Assembly: GCA_028687545.1 (NCBI GenBank)
Contig: JAQTZZ010000031.1
Coordinates: 38,824-48,190 of the forward strand
DNA: 9,367 bases
From: Candidatus Wallbacteria bacterium
GTDB taxonomy: Bacteria > Muiribacteriota > JAQTZZ01
Direction of reading: 5' to 3'
The notes beneath the pieces were generated by a model. It did no database searches, had not been told where the DNA came from, and saw only the letters and a list, made by a program, of their open reading frames with translations. The translations under genes and the position numbers were made by a program. Position 1 is the stretch's first letter, and every line of letters begins with the position of its first letter. Positions 1-5,312 of the stretch are shown here, piece by piece.

Positions 1-27
1 GAGACAGGACGGAGCAGGATTTAGAGC

Positions 28-55
28 CAGCTGTGAGCGGAGTGATCAGCTGTGA
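28..55. repeat. Short direct repeat downstream of the operon
   Basis: CAGCTGTGA occurs twice on the plus strand, at 28-36 and 47-55 (19-bp period), and is flanked by CCAGCT (27-32) and AGCTGG (56-61), which could form a weak 6-bp stem with a 23-nt loop. The core CAGCTG is itself palindromic. No T tract follows on the minus strand, so I do not call a terminator. Positions 1-67 show no coding frame that I can support. Confidence 0.3.
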
Positions 56-67
56 AGCTGGATTAAG

Positions 68-559
68 TTACTCTTTCCTGAATATCTTCCCAAGCATCCC
101 GCTGATCTTCTTTGAGGCTTTGACAACAGCAGGGCAGGCCGGAGTATCTACAGTCAGGCTTTTCGGTTGAATGCCAAGCACAGTCACTTCGCAGCCCATG
201 GTTTTGATGCAGTAATCCGCCAGGATTTTGATCGGCAGTCTGTGGGTGGAAAATGAGACTCCATCTATCCCGTCAAGGGTTAATATTTCCACTGATCCTG
301 GTTTCTTTCCGAAATCTGCGGCATCGATGATCAGGATGTGGGACGGTTTGAATTTGCGGATTTCACCTGTTACGTTTTCTGGAGCTGTGAATCCTTTGAA
401 AGTTTTCACAGGGATCCTGAAGGATTTTCTGACTCTGTCTATTTCCTGAATCGCGAGAATGCCTGCGATATCATCGCCTGCGTGTTCGGATCCTACGCCG
501 AGTATGGCAAGTTTTCCGGAATTTTCAAGCTTTTTTTTCAGGGACAGGACTGTCGACAT
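68..559 (-). CDS. hycI: HycI-like [NiFe]-hydrogenase maturation endopeptidase (163 aa)
   Basis: This cytoplasmic protease is expected to remove the C-terminal extension of the large subunit after nickel insertion. The order of motifs matches E. coli HycI: LAILGVGSEHAGDD (about 18-30), GFTAPENVTGEIRKF, HILIIDAADFGKKPG (74-88), STHRLPIKIL (104-113) and VTVLGIQP (126-132). The nickel-sensing ligands known in HycI (D16, D62, H90) correspond to D30, D79 and H106, all present. I start it at the ATG at 559. The frame is open further upstream to an ATG at 682, but those 41 codons run antiphase through the ferredoxin cluster region and are not HycI-like. The chosen start overlaps the NuoI-like gene by 35 nt and lacks a clear Shine-Dalgarno, so coupling is likely. 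Presence of this gene agrees with the 47-residue extension on the large subunit. TAA stop at 68-70. Confidence 0.93.
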   Translation of the reverse strand: MSTVLSLKKKLENSGKLAILGVGSEHAGDDIAGILAIQEIDRVRKSFRIPVKTFKGFTAPENVTGEIRKFKPSHILIIDAADFGKKPGSVEILTLDGIDGVSFSTHRLPIKILADYCIKTMGCEVTVLGIQPKSLTVDTPACPAVVKASKKISGMLGKIFRKE

Positions 560-908
560 TGATATCGATTCGCAATGATTTTGTATCAAAAGCTGCCAGT
601 TCGAACAGGCTAGTAATTTCCAGAGCTTTCTTGGGGCATGAATCCACGCATTGCCCGCAATAAATACATTTACTCTGGTCAAGTTCGCAGTCGAAGATCT
701 TTTCTCCGGCCTTGATAATGGTGATCGCGCCGGAGGGGCAGTCCCGCATGCACATTTTGCAGCCGATGCAGAGATTCTTGTGAAAGCAGGGGCGTCCCCT
801 GAATCCCTTAGGCATTCCGGACTTGTCAGTGGCCGGATAATCCAGGGTGGCGGGTTTTTTAAACAGCAGTCCCAGCACGAAATCAGTCATTTTTCCAGGT
901 AGTTTCAT
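525..908 (-). CDS. NuoI-like ferredoxin subunit with two [4Fe-4S] clusters (127 aa)
   Basis: This polyferredoxin subunit of the NuoI/EchF/MbhN type accepts electrons from soluble ferredoxin and passes them to the small subunit's proximal cluster. Two complete CxxCxxCxxxCP motifs are present: C47-C50-C53-C57 (CIGCKMCMRDCP) and C81-C84-C87-C91 (CIYCGQCVDSCP). Their even spacing predicts two [4Fe-4S] clusters. The N-terminus has the amphipathic start and FKKPATLDYP...FRGRP segment found in NuoI-like subunits that lie on the membrane. Cysteines C41 and C74 are outside the motifs. The Shine-Dalgarno is 16 nt upstream, so the start is slightly uncertain (residue 7 Met is the alternative). The last 35 nt overlap the HycI-like gene in another frame. 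There is no NuoG/E/F homologue nearby, so ferredoxin rather than NADH is the likely donor (inference). Confidence 0.95.
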   Translation of the reverse strand: MKLPGKMTDFVLGLLFKKPATLDYPATDKSGMPKGFRGRPCFHKNLCIGCKMCMRDCPSGAITIIKAGEKIFDCELDQSKCIYCGQCVDSCPKKALEITSLFELAAFDTKSLRIDINVDSPVPEKKA

Positions 909-916
909 AGGAATAG

Positions 917-1018
917 TTACAAAACTCCTTTTCGAGTGATTTGCATATTGAGGTCAGCCAATTCTGGCATTAGTTTTGTTAGTATTCCTTGAGCTTTTGT
1001 CATTTGCATGATGCTCAT
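917..1018 (-). CDS. Possible small protein of 33 aa between the NuoH-like and NuoI-like genes
   Basis: An ATG overlapping the NuoH-like stop in the ATGA manner used elsewhere in this operon opens a frame of 33 codons ending in TAA at 917-919, 8 nt before the NuoI-like start. The peptide begins MSIMQMTKAQGILTKL and ends ADLNMQITRKGVL. It is mildly basic, has no membrane helix and no cysteine, and I recognise no family. MQMTKAQGIL and MQITRKGVL look like an imperfect internal repeat, matched in DNA by ATTTGCAT at 939-946 and 1002-1009 on the plus strand. AAAGGAT lies about 11 nt upstream of its ATG. Against translation: codons such as ATA, CTA and ACA differ from the CTG/ATC-rich neighbours, and so short a frame can occur by chance. 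Otherwise this is a 106-nt intergenic spacer. Confidence 0.35.
   Translation of the reverse strand: MSIMQMTKAQGILTKLMPELADLNMQITRKGVL
925..930 (-). promoter_or_regulatory. Shine-Dalgarno AAGGAG at unusually long distance from the NuoI-like start
   Basis: AAGGAG lies inside the end of the possible small ORF and 16 nt before the ATG at 908, further than the usual 5-10 nt. No in-frame ATG, GTG or TTG lies between it and 908, so no better start is available upstream. Either the gene relies on coupling to the small ORF ending at 917, or translation begins at the internal ATG at 890, which has GGA just upstream. Confidence 0.4.
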
Positions 1019-1956
1019 TTGGGCAGAAATCCTTTAATGAAAAGATTCAAGACTATCTGCAGGAAAGCCACTGGAGCGAGGTAAGTCCAGCAGAAGCTGA
1101 TCATCTGATCTATACGCAGCCTTGCGACAACTGTGCGTGCCACAGCCAGCAGACAGATGATCAGGAGCGATTTCAGGATGTAAAGAACGAATCCGATGCC
1201 TGCTCCCAGATTCATGCCAAAGGGGAGGAATACTGCTGAAAGCAGCATGGCGCCGACAACCAGTTCGATGTCGAGGGCCATCCTGAAAAAAGCCAGGCAG
1301 CGCCCGGAGTATTCGGTGAACGGACCGGCCACGATTTCTGTTTCAGCGTCAGGAATGTCAAAGGGTGTCTTTTCGAGCTTTCCGAGCAGGCAGACAAGGG
1401 CTACAACGAAACCCGGCAGGTTGAATAAAACAAACAGCGGGTGGGTGCCGTAAAATAGAACGACCTTGGAGAGTGACCAGTCGTCTGCAAGCATCGCAGC
1501 GGCCAGTATCGCCATGAACAGGGGAATTTCATAACCGAAGAGTTGGGTCAGTGTGCGTACTGCGCCCACCAGTGAATAAATTGATCTCGAATACCACCCG
1601 CCCAGGAAAAAGGTGAAGGTGGGAATCGTAAGCAGATAAAGAATCACGATCAGGTCGCCGGAGAAGGAAAACAATGCCTGTGAACCCCAGATGGGAATAT
1701 AAATAGAAGCTGTGATCACAGAAGCGAGCGCTAGAATCGGCATCAGCCTGAAGGCTTCTTCGTCCGCGCAGTCAGGGACCAGGTCTTCTTTGGCCAGCAG
1801 TTTCAGAAAATCCGCCCAGGGCTGAAACCAGGGTGGGCCTTTCCTGTTCTGCAGCCTGGCGTACATGATGCGGTCGACGTATTCAGCCGTCATCCCGAAT
1901 ACCAGGAGAAAAATGAAACCGGGAAAGATCAGGATTTGCAGAACAGATGTAACCAT
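1015..1956 (-). CDS. NuoH-like membrane anchor subunit (313 aa)
   Basis: This integral membrane subunit of the NuoH/EchB/HycD/MbhM family docks the hydrogenase arm on the membrane and forms the first part of the ion channel. About eight helices are present. Conserved features are the first cytoplasmic loop RLQNRKGPPWFQPWADFLKL followed by LAKEDLVPD, the segment GAVRTLTQLFGYEIPL, and the acidic loop KTPFDIPDAETEIVAGPFTE, which in complex I lies at the quinone chamber and proton entry. The next helix begins with FFRMALDIELVV, supplying further conserved acidic residues. Its length of 313 is normal. The ATG at 1956 follows the large-subunit TAA directly, with GGGGTGA upstream. Its TGA stop overlaps an ATG (ATGA) that opens a 33-codon frame before the NuoI-like gene. 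Confidence 0.95.
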   Translation of the reverse strand: MVTSVLQILIFPGFIFLLVFGMTAEYVDRIMYARLQNRKGPPWFQPWADFLKLLAKEDLVPDCADEEAFRLMPILALASVITASIYIPIWGSQALFSFSGDLIVILYLLTIPTFTFFLGGWYSRSIYSLVGAVRTLTQLFGYEIPLFMAILAAAMLADDWSLSKVVLFYGTHPLFVLFNLPGFVVALVCLLGKLEKTPFDIPDAETEIVAGPFTEYSGRCLAFFRMALDIELVVGAMLLSAVFLPFGMNLGAGIGFVLYILKSLLIICLLAVARTVVARLRIDQMISFCWTYLAPVAFLQIVLNLFIKGFLPK

Positions 1957-3189
1957 TTATCTCACCCCGCGCAATTCAAGTTTGCGATTGAGAGTCGCGA
2001 AGTCGATGCCTCGTTTCCTGTGCCAGTCGATGCCCATCTGCCGCACCTGCTCCCATTCAAAGGTTTCTTTGTTCTTGAAATCCTTAGTGACTGAAATCAT
2101 CCTGTCCGTGCAGGAGAAGCAGGGATCAATCGCTGCGACCACGATCGGCAGGTCTGCGAGAAATCCGTCTTCCAGCATTTTGGCGACAGACTGGAGGTTG
2201 GACATGGTTGGAGCTCTGACCTTGACCCGCTCCGGTTTCTCAGAGCCGTTCCCTTTGACATAGTGAATGTCTTCGCCTCTGGGTGCTTCGTATCTGCTGA
2301 CCGCTTCGTTGGCAGGGAATTTCCGGGGAGCTTTGACTGTGATAGGTCCTTCAGGCAGGTTTTTAAGAATCTGGCGAACCAGTTTGTAAGATTCCATCAG
2401 TTCTAAAAGGCGCACCACAGCGCGTCCGAATACATCGCAATGATTGTCTGTGATCACCTTGAAATCGAGTTCCGCATATGCTGCGTAAGGGTCGTCTCTG
2501 CGCACATCGTGAGGAACGTTTGACGCACGTCCTGTCGGACCGACAGCACCGAGTTTTACAGCATCCTCATGGCTGAGTTTTCCTACATTGGATAAGCGCT
2601 CGATCAGGGTGGCTTCTTCAGTCGCCACTCCAATGTAAAATTTCGTAGCCTCTTCAAGCTTATCGATGCCTGCGAGAATTTCTTTGATCTGATCGGCGTT
2701 GAGATCACGGCGCACACCGCCGATGGTGTTGATGCCGTAGTTGACACGATTGCCTGTAGTAGAAGCCAGCAGGTCCATCACGATTTCGCGGTCCCGCCAG
2801 GTATACATCAGCAGGGTGTCGAAGCCTACTTCATGGCCTGCCACACCCAGCCAGAGAAGGTGGCTGTGGATGCGTTCCAGTTCAGCGATCAGGGTGCGGA
2901 TGTAGATGCCGCGCTTCGGGACTTCCAGCCCGGCTATTTCTTCCACTGCCTGAATGAAGCAGGTGGAATGGGAATGGGAGCAGATCCCGCAGACCCTCTC
3001 CAGCAGATACAGGCACTGGATAAAAGTGCGCTGTTCACAGGCCTTTTCAATTCCCCGATGATTATAACCGAGCATGATATTGGTGGAGGTGATTTTTTCG
3101 CCGCGCAACTGCATCAGAAAGCTGGCAGGTTCCTTTAAGGCTGGATGCTGAGGTCCAACCGGTATCTTGACTTCGCCGAATTTAGACAT
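1957..3189 (-). CDS. Group 4 [NiFe]-hydrogenase large (catalytic) subunit, NuoD-like
   Basis: This is the catalytic subunit that reduces protons to H2, or oxidises H2, at the NiFe(CN)2CO site. Counting from the ATG at 3189 (410 aa), the nickel ligands are C67 and C70 (ERVCGICSHSHS) and C357 and C360 (DPCFSCTDR). Both pairs are complete, which separates it from NuoD. The N-terminal loop reads VGPQHPALKEP, where quinone-reducing NuoD has HPSTHG. After R363 there is a 47-residue C-terminal extension beginning with Met (MISVTKDF). In HycE-type enzymes a protease cuts at the matching Arg-Met bond once nickel is inserted, so this is made as a precursor. I prefer 3189 because GGGGGTG lies just upstream at 3193-3199. 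An in-frame ATG at 3201 would add MGVP but has little Shine-Dalgarno. The stop abuts the NuoH-like start (TAAATG). Confidence 0.96.
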   Translation of the reverse strand: MSKFGEVKIPVGPQHPALKEPASFLMQLRGEKITSTNIMLGYNHRGIEKACEQRTFIQCLYLLERVCGICSHSHSTCFIQAVEEIAGLEVPKRGIYIRTLIAELERIHSHLLWLGVAGHEVGFDTLLMYTWRDREIVMDLLASTTGNRVNYGINTIGGVRRDLNADQIKEILAGIDKLEEATKFYIGVATEEATLIERLSNVGKLSHEDAVKLGAVGPTGRASNVPHDVRRDDPYAAYAELDFKVITDNHCDVFGRAVVRLLELMESYKLVRQILKNLPEGPITVKAPRKFPANEAVSRYEAPRGEDIHYVKGNGSEKPERVKVRAPTMSNLQSVAKMLEDGFLADLPIVVAAIDPCFSCTDRMISVTKDFKNKETFEWEQVRQMGIDWHRKRGIDFATLNRKLELRGVR

Positions 3190-3658
3190 TGGCACCCCCA
3201 TCAGCTTTGGCAGGATTCTTCGGCTGCCAGTTCTTACGCAGGGGATATTCTCCCGAAGGCCAGTCTTCAGGCAGGGGATAATGCCTGCCTGGTGGAAGAT
3301 TCGCCACTTTAATCCCCAGCATGTCTTCGAGCTCCCGTTCGTAAATGTGCCCGCCAGGGAAAGTGCCTGTGATGGACTGAATGACGGGATTATCTTTAGG
3401 AATGTGAATTTTCAGATTCAAGACCATCTGCGCATCGCCGCTCAGATGGTAGATTGCGGCAAAATCGGTTCCTTCGTCCAGGCCGGTAATTGTGCAGAGA
3501 TGAGTGAAGGAGATGGAATGTGCGAATTTCACGACTTCGATCAGCCGGTCCGGCGGGACTTCGACGAAAATCCGGCGTGCCCTTTTGATGACCAGCGAGT
3601 CTTTTAAAAATGGAAATTTATCACTCAACTCCTGTTTGACTTTTTCCTCTATCGCCAT
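3182..3658 (-). CDS. Hydrogenase subunit, NuoC-like (30 kDa family, 158 aa)
   Basis: This is the NuoC-type structural subunit that packs against the catalytic large subunit in complex I and in group 4 hydrogenases. It has no cofactor. The family signature is clear in the C-terminal half: YERELEDMLGIKV (about 106-118) and RHYPLPEDWPSGEYPLRKNW (about 124-143). The N-terminal half contains the usual alpha/beta segment, with FTHLCTITGLDEG and FAAIYHLSG. Its 158 residues make it a separate gene, as in Ech, Mbh and Coo systems, rather than being fused to the large subunit as in HycE. The start is well supported: GGAGG at 3666-3670 lies 7 nt before the ATG. The TAA stop overlaps the start region of the large-subunit gene by 8 nt if that gene starts at 3189, or by 20 nt if at 3201. 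Confidence 0.95.
   Translation of the reverse strand: MAIEEKVKQELSDKFPFLKDSLVIKRARRIFVEVPPDRLIEVVKFAHSISFTHLCTITGLDEGTDFAAIYHLSGDAQMVLNLKIHIPKDNPVIQSITGTFPGGHIYERELEDMLGIKVANLPPGRHYPLPEDWPSGEYPLRKNWQPKNPAKADGGANV
3193..3199 (-). promoter_or_regulatory. Shine-Dalgarno that decides the large-subunit start
   Basis: On the minus strand this reads GGGGGTG and ends 3 nt before the ATG at 3189, with the GG core 5 nt away. It pairs with the anti-Shine-Dalgarno with one G-U wobble. It lies inside the coding sequence that the alternative ATG at 3201 would use, and the region upstream of 3201 has no comparable motif. Confidence 0.55.
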
Positions 3659-3680
3659 CTGTTTTCCTCCGAATCCAGCA

Positions 3681-4109
3681 CTATTTCAGGCTTGATAAAA
3701 GTTTGGCCACCCCGTCGATGATCGCCTTGGGACTGGCCGGGCAGCCGGGAATGTAAGCCGATACCGGGATCGCCATGTTGATGCCGCCCTTGACGCAGTA
3801 GCAGCCGTTGAATACTCCTCCGCTGCAGGCGCAGGTACCGACCGCCACCACGAATTTCGGCTCAGGCATCTGTTCATATATCCTGATCAGCCTTTTTTCG
3901 ATCTGTCTTGTGACAGGGCCTGAACAGAGCAGAACATCCGCGTGCCTTGGGGTGGCCATCAGCTTTACCCCGAATCTCTCCAGGTCATATCTGGGAGTAA
4001 GACTGGCAATAATCTCAATGTCACAGGCGTTGCAGGCTCCGGTGTTGAAATGCAGCACCCACGGTGATTTGATTCTAGCCCAGGTTACAGCTTTAGTGAT
4101 TAAATCCAT
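3681..4109 (-). CDS. [NiFe]-hydrogenase small subunit, NuoB-like (142 aa)
   Basis: This is the electron-transfer small subunit carrying the proximal [4Fe-4S] cluster that feeds the NiFe site. The four ligands expected for group 4 hydrogenases are C26 and C29 (NTGACNACDIEI), C93 (VGTCACSGG) and C123 (PGCPASP). The CxxC spacing at 26-29 is the hydrogenase form. Complex I NuoB has two adjacent cysteines there, so this supports hydrogenase function. Like other group 4 enzymes, it lacks the distal cluster domain and twin-arginine signal of uptake hydrogenases, so it faces the cytoplasm. Additional cysteines C62, C95, C103 and C105 (NGCYCVKGG) are unusual, as is PGCPASP in place of the common PGCPPRP. 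The start ATG has AAGAGG just upstream. A 22-nt gap to the NuoC-like gene contains that gene's GGAGG. Confidence 0.95.
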   Translation of the reverse strand: MDLITKAVTWARIKSPWVLHFNTGACNACDIEIIASLTPRYDLERFGVKLMATPRHADVLLCSGPVTRQIEKRLIRIYEQMPEPKFVVAVGTCACSGGVFNGCYCVKGGINMAIPVSAYIPGCPASPKAIIDGVAKLLSSLK

Positions 4110-4174
4110 AGAGCCTCTTGTAAAATGTTGTTACTCACTATATTTTTGGCAGGCATTTTATTAATGTTTCCATT
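4110..4174 (-). other. 65-bp AT-rich intergenic spacer between membrane and hydrogenase blocks
   Basis: This is the longest stretch of the operon without any coding candidate. It lies between the NuoA-like stop and the small-subunit start. The 3' part holds the Shine-Dalgarno of the small-subunit gene (AAGAGG, about 6 nt before the ATG). An AT-rich stretch contains TATAGT (minus strand, 4137-4142) that resembles a -10 element, but no matching -35 element is evident. A 7-bp inverted repeat (TAAAATG at 4121-4127 with CATTTTA at 4154-4160) has a 26-nt loop and no T tract, so it is not a convincing terminator. A secondary promoter is possible but unproven. Confidence 0.4.
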
Positions 4175-4507
4175 TCAGCTTTTCATCAGCTGTGACAGGC
4201 CGACAGCCATTACCAGAAGATAGGTGACGGCGATCGCCAGTGAGCCCATTGTTTCCGCGGGAATTGTGGTGATCATGAGAGTGGTTACATGCAGGATCGT
4301 GAAAAAATAAGCGAACTTGAAGACCTTGCTGTAATCCGGCTGGATCAGCTGGTCCGGGGCTTCTTCTCCGCAGGCGTAAGCTTTGCCTTCACCTGGGGCT
4401 TTATTCTTCCTGCTGAAAGCCAGTCCGGCCAGGAACAGGAAGAGCAGAATCGAAGAACCCAGCACAATCAAGAAAGCCAGCGGCGGAGAAAGCAGGATGT
4501 TTTCCAT
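4175..4507 (-). CDS. NuoA-like membrane subunit (110 aa)
   Basis: This three-helix membrane protein resembles NuoA, which in complex I packs against NuoH and helps seal the junction between the peripheral and membrane arms. Helix 1 is about residues 9-31. It is followed by a cytoplasm/periplasm loop with the family hallmark KAYACGEEAPDQ (NuoA usually has YECG), whose C46 corresponds to the NuoA loop cysteine. Helices 2 and 3 are about 62-83 and 87-107. The NuoA acidic pair in helix 2 (DxE) is not seen: the matching stretch reads FFTILHVTTLMITTIP. This suggests altered coupling relative to quinone-reducing complex I, or a hydrogenase-specific branch. The ATG is preceded by AAGGGAT at a normal distance. 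It is the last gene before the 65-bp spacer that separates the membrane block from the NuoB-like gene. Confidence 0.87.
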   Translation of the reverse strand: MENILLSPPLAFLIVLGSSILLFLFLAGLAFSRKNKAPGEGKAYACGEEAPDQLIQPDYSKVFKFAYFFTILHVTTLMITTIPAETMGSLAIAVTYLLVMAVGLSQLMKS

Positions 4508-4509
4508 AT

Positions 4510-4827
4510 CTATCCCTTCAAAGTCCTCAGTGAATTGGAACTGATGTTGTCATTATGCCAGAAGACATGCAGAATGATGCCGCCCGCGACTACAGCGACC
4601 ACGACTTCGATCATGATCAGAGAGATGACCAGGGATTGGGTAAGGGCGGTTTTACCGGTGATATACCCGGCCAGGATTAGGGAAAGGGTCACGGCTTTGA
4701 TCAAAATCTCAAGGCCGATCAGCGCTCTGATCAGATTCATGGTAGCCAGAACGCAGTAAATACCTGTGATGAAAATGAGCAGGATAAAAATGCTGAAGGG
4801 CCAGAACATCAAGGACAGGTCACTCAT
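4510..4827 (-). CDS. NuoK/MrpC-like membrane subunit (105 aa)
   Basis: This is a three-helix membrane protein of the NuoK/MrpC/HyfE-C family, which carries part of the central hydrophilic axis in complex I-like enzymes. Two membrane glutamates are present: E40 in helix 2 (ALIGLEILIKAVTL, with K44 close by) and E74 in helix 3 (SLIMIEVVVAVVAGG). They correspond in position to the two conserved NuoK glutamates, so the ion pathway appears intact. The segment TQSLVISLIMIE resembles the MrpC/MbhG pattern PQALVLTAIVI, which places the protein between NuoK and the Mrp/Mbh branch. Its length of 105 residues is close to the usual 100. The start overlaps the stop of the NuoJ-like gene by 4 nt. A UAG stop is followed after 2 nt by the NuoA-like gene. 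The gene pair J-K keeps the order seen in nuo operons. Confidence 0.92.
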   Translation of the reverse strand: MSDLSLMFWPFSIFILLIFITGIYCVLATMNLIRALIGLEILIKAVTLSLILAGYITGKTALTQSLVISLIMIEVVVAVVAGGIILHVFWHNDNISSNSLRTLKG

Positions 4828-5309
4828 TTTCTGTGCTCCTTGAAAAAGATCAGCGTACTGATAACGCCGGTGAACAATACCAGGATCTGACCGATCAAAT
4901 CCAGATGTCTCAGGTTCCAGATCACGTACCTGACGTCATCTGAACAAGCTACGGTAGGAATATCCAATTTCGGAATGATGTCATACAGGCTGAATACAAG
5001 GCCGATCAACCCCAGAAAAGCGGGAAGAGGCCAGAACTTGGAGATCCTTCTCTCCCTGAGTTCCTGGATTTCATCACGCCCGAGCCTGTGCGTGAAGCTG
5101 ATTGTAATGATGAAAATCACCGGGATCAGCCCGGCACATACGGAAAGTTCGAAAACCGAGGCCAGGGGTGAGTCAAGCAGGAACATGATCAGCGCTAAAA
5201 TAGCGCTTGTGATGGCGAGTCCGATCGCAGATCTCATCAGCGTCGAAGTCATCACCGTCCAGAGGGAGGTGAGCAGCAGCAGAGTCAAAAGTATTATAAA
5301 ATGTACCAT
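4824..5309 (-). CDS. NuoJ-like membrane subunit (161 aa)
   Basis: This is a small hydrophobic subunit resembling NuoJ and the MrpB/MbhD-type (DUF4040-like) subunits, which link the antiporters to the quinone- or hydrogen-side machinery. Five membrane helices are apparent (about 3-22, 27-45, 54-72, 96-112 and 138-156). The family signature is the third helix, DSPLASVFELSVCAGLIPV, with acidic residue E54 where MbhD/MrpB subunits carry a conserved membrane glutamate. A polar loop (HRLGRDEIQELRERRISKF) separates helices 3 and 4. The C-terminal helix with LDLIGQILVLFTGVIS followed by a basic end (FFKEHRK) is typical of the MrpB/NuoJ side. A GGGG run upstream serves as a possible Shine-Dalgarno. 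Its stop overlaps the NuoK-like start by 4 nt (ATGA), so the two are probably made in equal amounts. Assignment to NuoJ rather than MrpB is by length and position. Confidence 0.88.
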   Translation of the reverse strand: MVHFIILLTLLLLTSLWTVMTSTLMRSAIGLAITSAILALIMFLLDSPLASVFELSVCAGLIPVIFIITISFTHRLGRDEIQELRERRISKFWPLPAFLGLIGLVFSLYDIIPKLDIPTVACSDDVRYVIWNLRHLDLIGQILVLFTGVISTLIFFKEHRK

Positions 5310-5312
5310 GTT

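Noticed and set aside
560-682. Longer 204-residue form of the maturation protease starting at 682
   Set aside because: The added 41 residues are an out-of-frame reading of the ferredoxin gene across its second cluster motif and do not resemble HycI. The ATG at 559 gives a normal family length.
917-1018. Small ORF as a frameshifted N-terminus of the NuoI-like gene
   Set aside because: The NuoI-like protein already has a complete, typical N-terminus (FKKPATLDYP, FRGRP) in its own frame, and the small ORF peptide has no similarity to that region.
3167-3607. Plus-strand open frame of 146 codons
   Set aside because: It lies opposite the well-supported NuoC-like and large-subunit genes and has no recognisable motif. 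It is an antisense shadow of the real frames.
4121-4160. Possible terminator hairpin between the NuoA-like and NuoB-like genes
   Set aside because: The 7-bp arms are AT-rich with a 26-nt loop and no T tract, so a stable terminator is unlikely in the middle of one functional complex.
4289-4759. Plus-strand open frame of 156 codons
   Set aside because: It spans two real minus-strand membrane genes and their junction, has low-complexity polar content, and shows no ribosome binding site or family resemblance.
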